NCBI GenBank assembly: GCA_013812995.1 | Contig: JACCSL010000092.1 | Span: forward strand, 1 to 6,415 | DNA: 6,415 bases | Direction: 5' to 3' | From: Ardenticatenales bacterium | GTDB lineage: Bacteria > Chloroflexota > Anaerolineae > Ardenticatenales > Ardenticatenaceae | In this document: positions 5,315 to 6,415 of the stretch, one piece after another | How positions within the stretch are numbered: the first letter of the stretch is position 1 | Layout of the letters: each line of letters opens with the position of its first letter | The notes under the pieces: generated by a model | Databases searched by the model: none | What the model was told of the DNA's origin: nothing | Seen by the model: the letters and a program-made list of their open reading frames with translations, nothing else | Translations under genes and position numbers: made by a program

Positions 5315-6190
5315 GTGTGTCTTCATAGGAAGGTTTCCATCATTTTAGCGATTGCTGTAATGTTCGTTGTGATGTCTTCTTTTTCCACAAATACTCTTGC
5401 CTACCAATCAGGGCCAAGGTGGCAACAAACCAATGATGTTTTCTATTATGTTCACCCTCAAATTAATACATTGCTCAGGTTACCGGCAAATGCGCCGCCT
5501 GTAGCAGACCTGATACAACAGACCAGCATACAATGGAGTAAAGCATCTGAGGCTCGTTTAATTCGCTCAAACAATGCTTATAACGAGAGTTTCGCTACAA
5601 CGATCTCAGCTACAAACTACCAAACTTTGCCTCCTTGTGGACCCCTTCCTATCGATCAAAGTTTGATTGCTGCTGCGGTTTGTCTGGTTGCTGCCGATGG
5701 GAGTATTTTTTCCACTAAGACATATTTCAACACCTCTCCGAGTTGGTCATGGAATACTAACAGCTTTATGGATTGTAACTCCAATCCGAGAAACGTCGAT
5801 GTCTCCGCGATAGTGCTCCATGAATTTGGGCATTGGTTAAACCTTGGTCATAACGCTCCGCCCGCAGCGGTCATGAGCCCTCACTGTGGCAACCCGGCAG
5901 AAGCTATATTAGACGAAGATGATAGACGCGGAGCAACTCAGTTATATGGTCCACGAACGAGCTTTGAAACAGGCGAAGCGCAAGGCATAGGTAACGAACT
6001 TGCTTACTCTAAGGATGTGAGTGGCTATATTGTGGGTGTGCCGCCGGAATTAGGAGTGAGGGCTGCTGAAAACTGGATTCCTATAGAATTTGGGTCCAGA
6101 TACCTGATGATGGCTGGAAAATCAAACAACAACTACTCCTATGCTTACTTCAGATGGTTCTCCTCCACCAAAGACACAAACAACTTGTAA
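5315..6190 (+). CDS. Secreted matrixin-type zinc metalloprotease, probably truncated at the C-terminus
   Basis: A 291-residue exported metzincin endopeptidase. The GTG start gives a signal peptide (HRK, hydrophobic core about 7-20, probable cleavage after TLA at 29). The catalytic domain begins almost at once (about 34-212), so there is no propeptide or cysteine switch. The zinc site is HEFGHWLNLGH, with zinc ligands H169, H173 and H179 and general base E170. The usual Gly at position 8 is Asn176, a substitution this helix-ending position can tolerate. Met187 in AAVMSP is the Met-turn, and DRRGATQLYG (203-212) is the typical end of a matrixin domain. C108, C123, C154 and C191 could form disulfides. 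Residues 215-291 look like the first part of an accessory beta domain (SFETGEAQG, GSRYLMMAGK, YAYFRWFSS). It breaks off at 6190, where a GC-rich IS66-family sequence begins. The enzyme class is confident; substrate and C-terminal truncation are inference. Confidence 0.86.
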   Translation: MCLHRKVSIILAIAVMFVVMSSFSTNTLAYQSGPRWQQTNDVFYYVHPQINTLLRLPANAPPVADLIQQTSIQWSKASEARLIRSNNAYNESFATTISATNYQTLPPCGPLPIDQSLIAAAVCLVAADGSIFSTKTYFNTSPSWSWNTNSFMDCNSNPRNVDVSAIVLHEFGHWLNLGHNAPPAAVMSPHCGNPAEAILDEDDRRGATQLYGPRTSFETGEAQGIGNELAYSKDVSGYIVGVPPELGVRAAENWIPIEFGSRYLMMAGKSNNNYSYAYFRWFSSTKDTNNL

Positions 6191-6415
6191 TAGTTCAGGG
6201 GGTGGGAAAAAGGGAGGGGGCCTGCTGCCCGGCCCAGTGAGCGGCGAGGGAGTCGGATAAGAAGGGGAGGAGCGGGCGCTGCTGTTGGCGGCAGGTGGCG
6301 GTGACGGTCAAGATAGCTTCGGTAAAGCGCAGCCCGGCCTGAGAGCGCGAGCCGAAGCAGCCTTTGCGCCACAGGACCGCGGGACGCAAGGCGCGTTCGG
6401 CGGCGTTATTGGTGG
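6187..6415 (-). mobile_element. End of an IS66-family insertion sequence, cut by the window edge
   Basis: The GC-rich segment carrying the 3' end of a transposase gene starts abruptly after AT-rich protease sequence. GTAA at 6187-6190 matches the GTAA with which many IS66-family ends begin, and lies 5 bases outside the transposase stop codon, so I propose 6187 as the outer boundary. IS66 elements usually duplicate 8 bp of target, which here would be AACAACTT (6179-6186). The other end and the accessory genes lie beyond the window. Confidence 0.6.
6195..6415 (-). CDS. IS66-family transposase, C-terminal fragment (gene continues past the window)
   Basis: Read on the minus strand from the window edge, the frame is open from 6413 to the TGA at 6197-6195 and gives about 72 residues. 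It starts with TNNAAERALRP followed by VLWRKGCFGSRSQAG. The TNNxAERALRP block is the signature around the third acidic residue (Glu of AER) of the IS66-family DDE transposase, followed by the conserved Arg-Lys. The remaining tail (TATCRQQQRPLLPFL and beyond, ending APSLFPTP) is the helical C-terminal end of such transposases. It catalyses cut-and-paste movement of the element. The start and the two catalytic Asp residues are outside the window, so intactness cannot be judged. Confidence 0.85.
   Translation of the reverse strand, partial: TNNAAERALRPAVLWRKGCFGSRSQAGLRFTEAILTVTATCRQQQRPLLPFLSDSLAAHWAGQQAPSLFPTP

Noticed and set aside
6145..6372. Second minus-strand frame over the transposase fragment and protease end
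   Set aside because: It is a shifted frame of the transposase tail; the frame at 6195 carries the IS66 signature TNNAAERALRP.

Overview
The window looks like a chromosomal segment of a Gram-positive-type or monoderm bacterium, most likely a member of the Chloroflexota (Ktedonobacteria or Chloroflexia). This placement is inference. It rests on a large secreted glycosidase ending in an aromatic-L-P-L tail, which I associate with secreted Chloroflexota proteins, on an NrtR-type regulator, and on a neighbouring IS66-family element. No rRNA, tRNA or other phylogenetic marker is present.

Bases 1-3961 are GC-rich (about 60-77% in the lines I counted) and hold three intact genes. They are an NrtR-like regulator with a degenerate Nudix box (78-761, TTG start), a secreted clan GH-A glycoside hydrolase with a C-terminal Ig/FN3-like domain (903-2777), and, converging on it, a cytoplasmic acyl-CoA dehydrogenase-fold flavoprotein resembling group D flavin monooxygenases (2774-3961, minus). 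The last two genes share a TTAA at their stop codons. I see no obvious common pathway for the three; they look like separate transcription units.

Bases 3962-6190 are clearly AT-richer (about 35-50% GC in sampled lines) and hold two exported proteins in the same orientation. One is a cysteine-free secreted protein with a proline-rich linker and a beta-rich domain (4197-4982). The other is a matrixin-type zinc metalloprotease (5315-6190). The 332-base gap between them is rich in symmetry: a perfect 14-bp palindrome, a 61-nt imperfect inverted repeat with a competing downstream pairing partner, and several ACCT/AGGT dyads. A similar GATAAA / ACCTTG / AGGT combination lies upstream of both genes, which suggests shared control. 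The domain of the first protein resembles the OB-fold/NTR arrangement of metalloprotease inhibitors, so a secreted protease-inhibitor pair is a testable but unproven idea.

The right edge (about 6187-6415) is GC-rich again and is the 3' end of an IS66-family transposase gene on the minus strand. The metalloprotease frame stops exactly at a GTAA that may be the element's outer end. The protease therefore probably lost its C-terminal end to the insertion, while its catalytic domain is intact.
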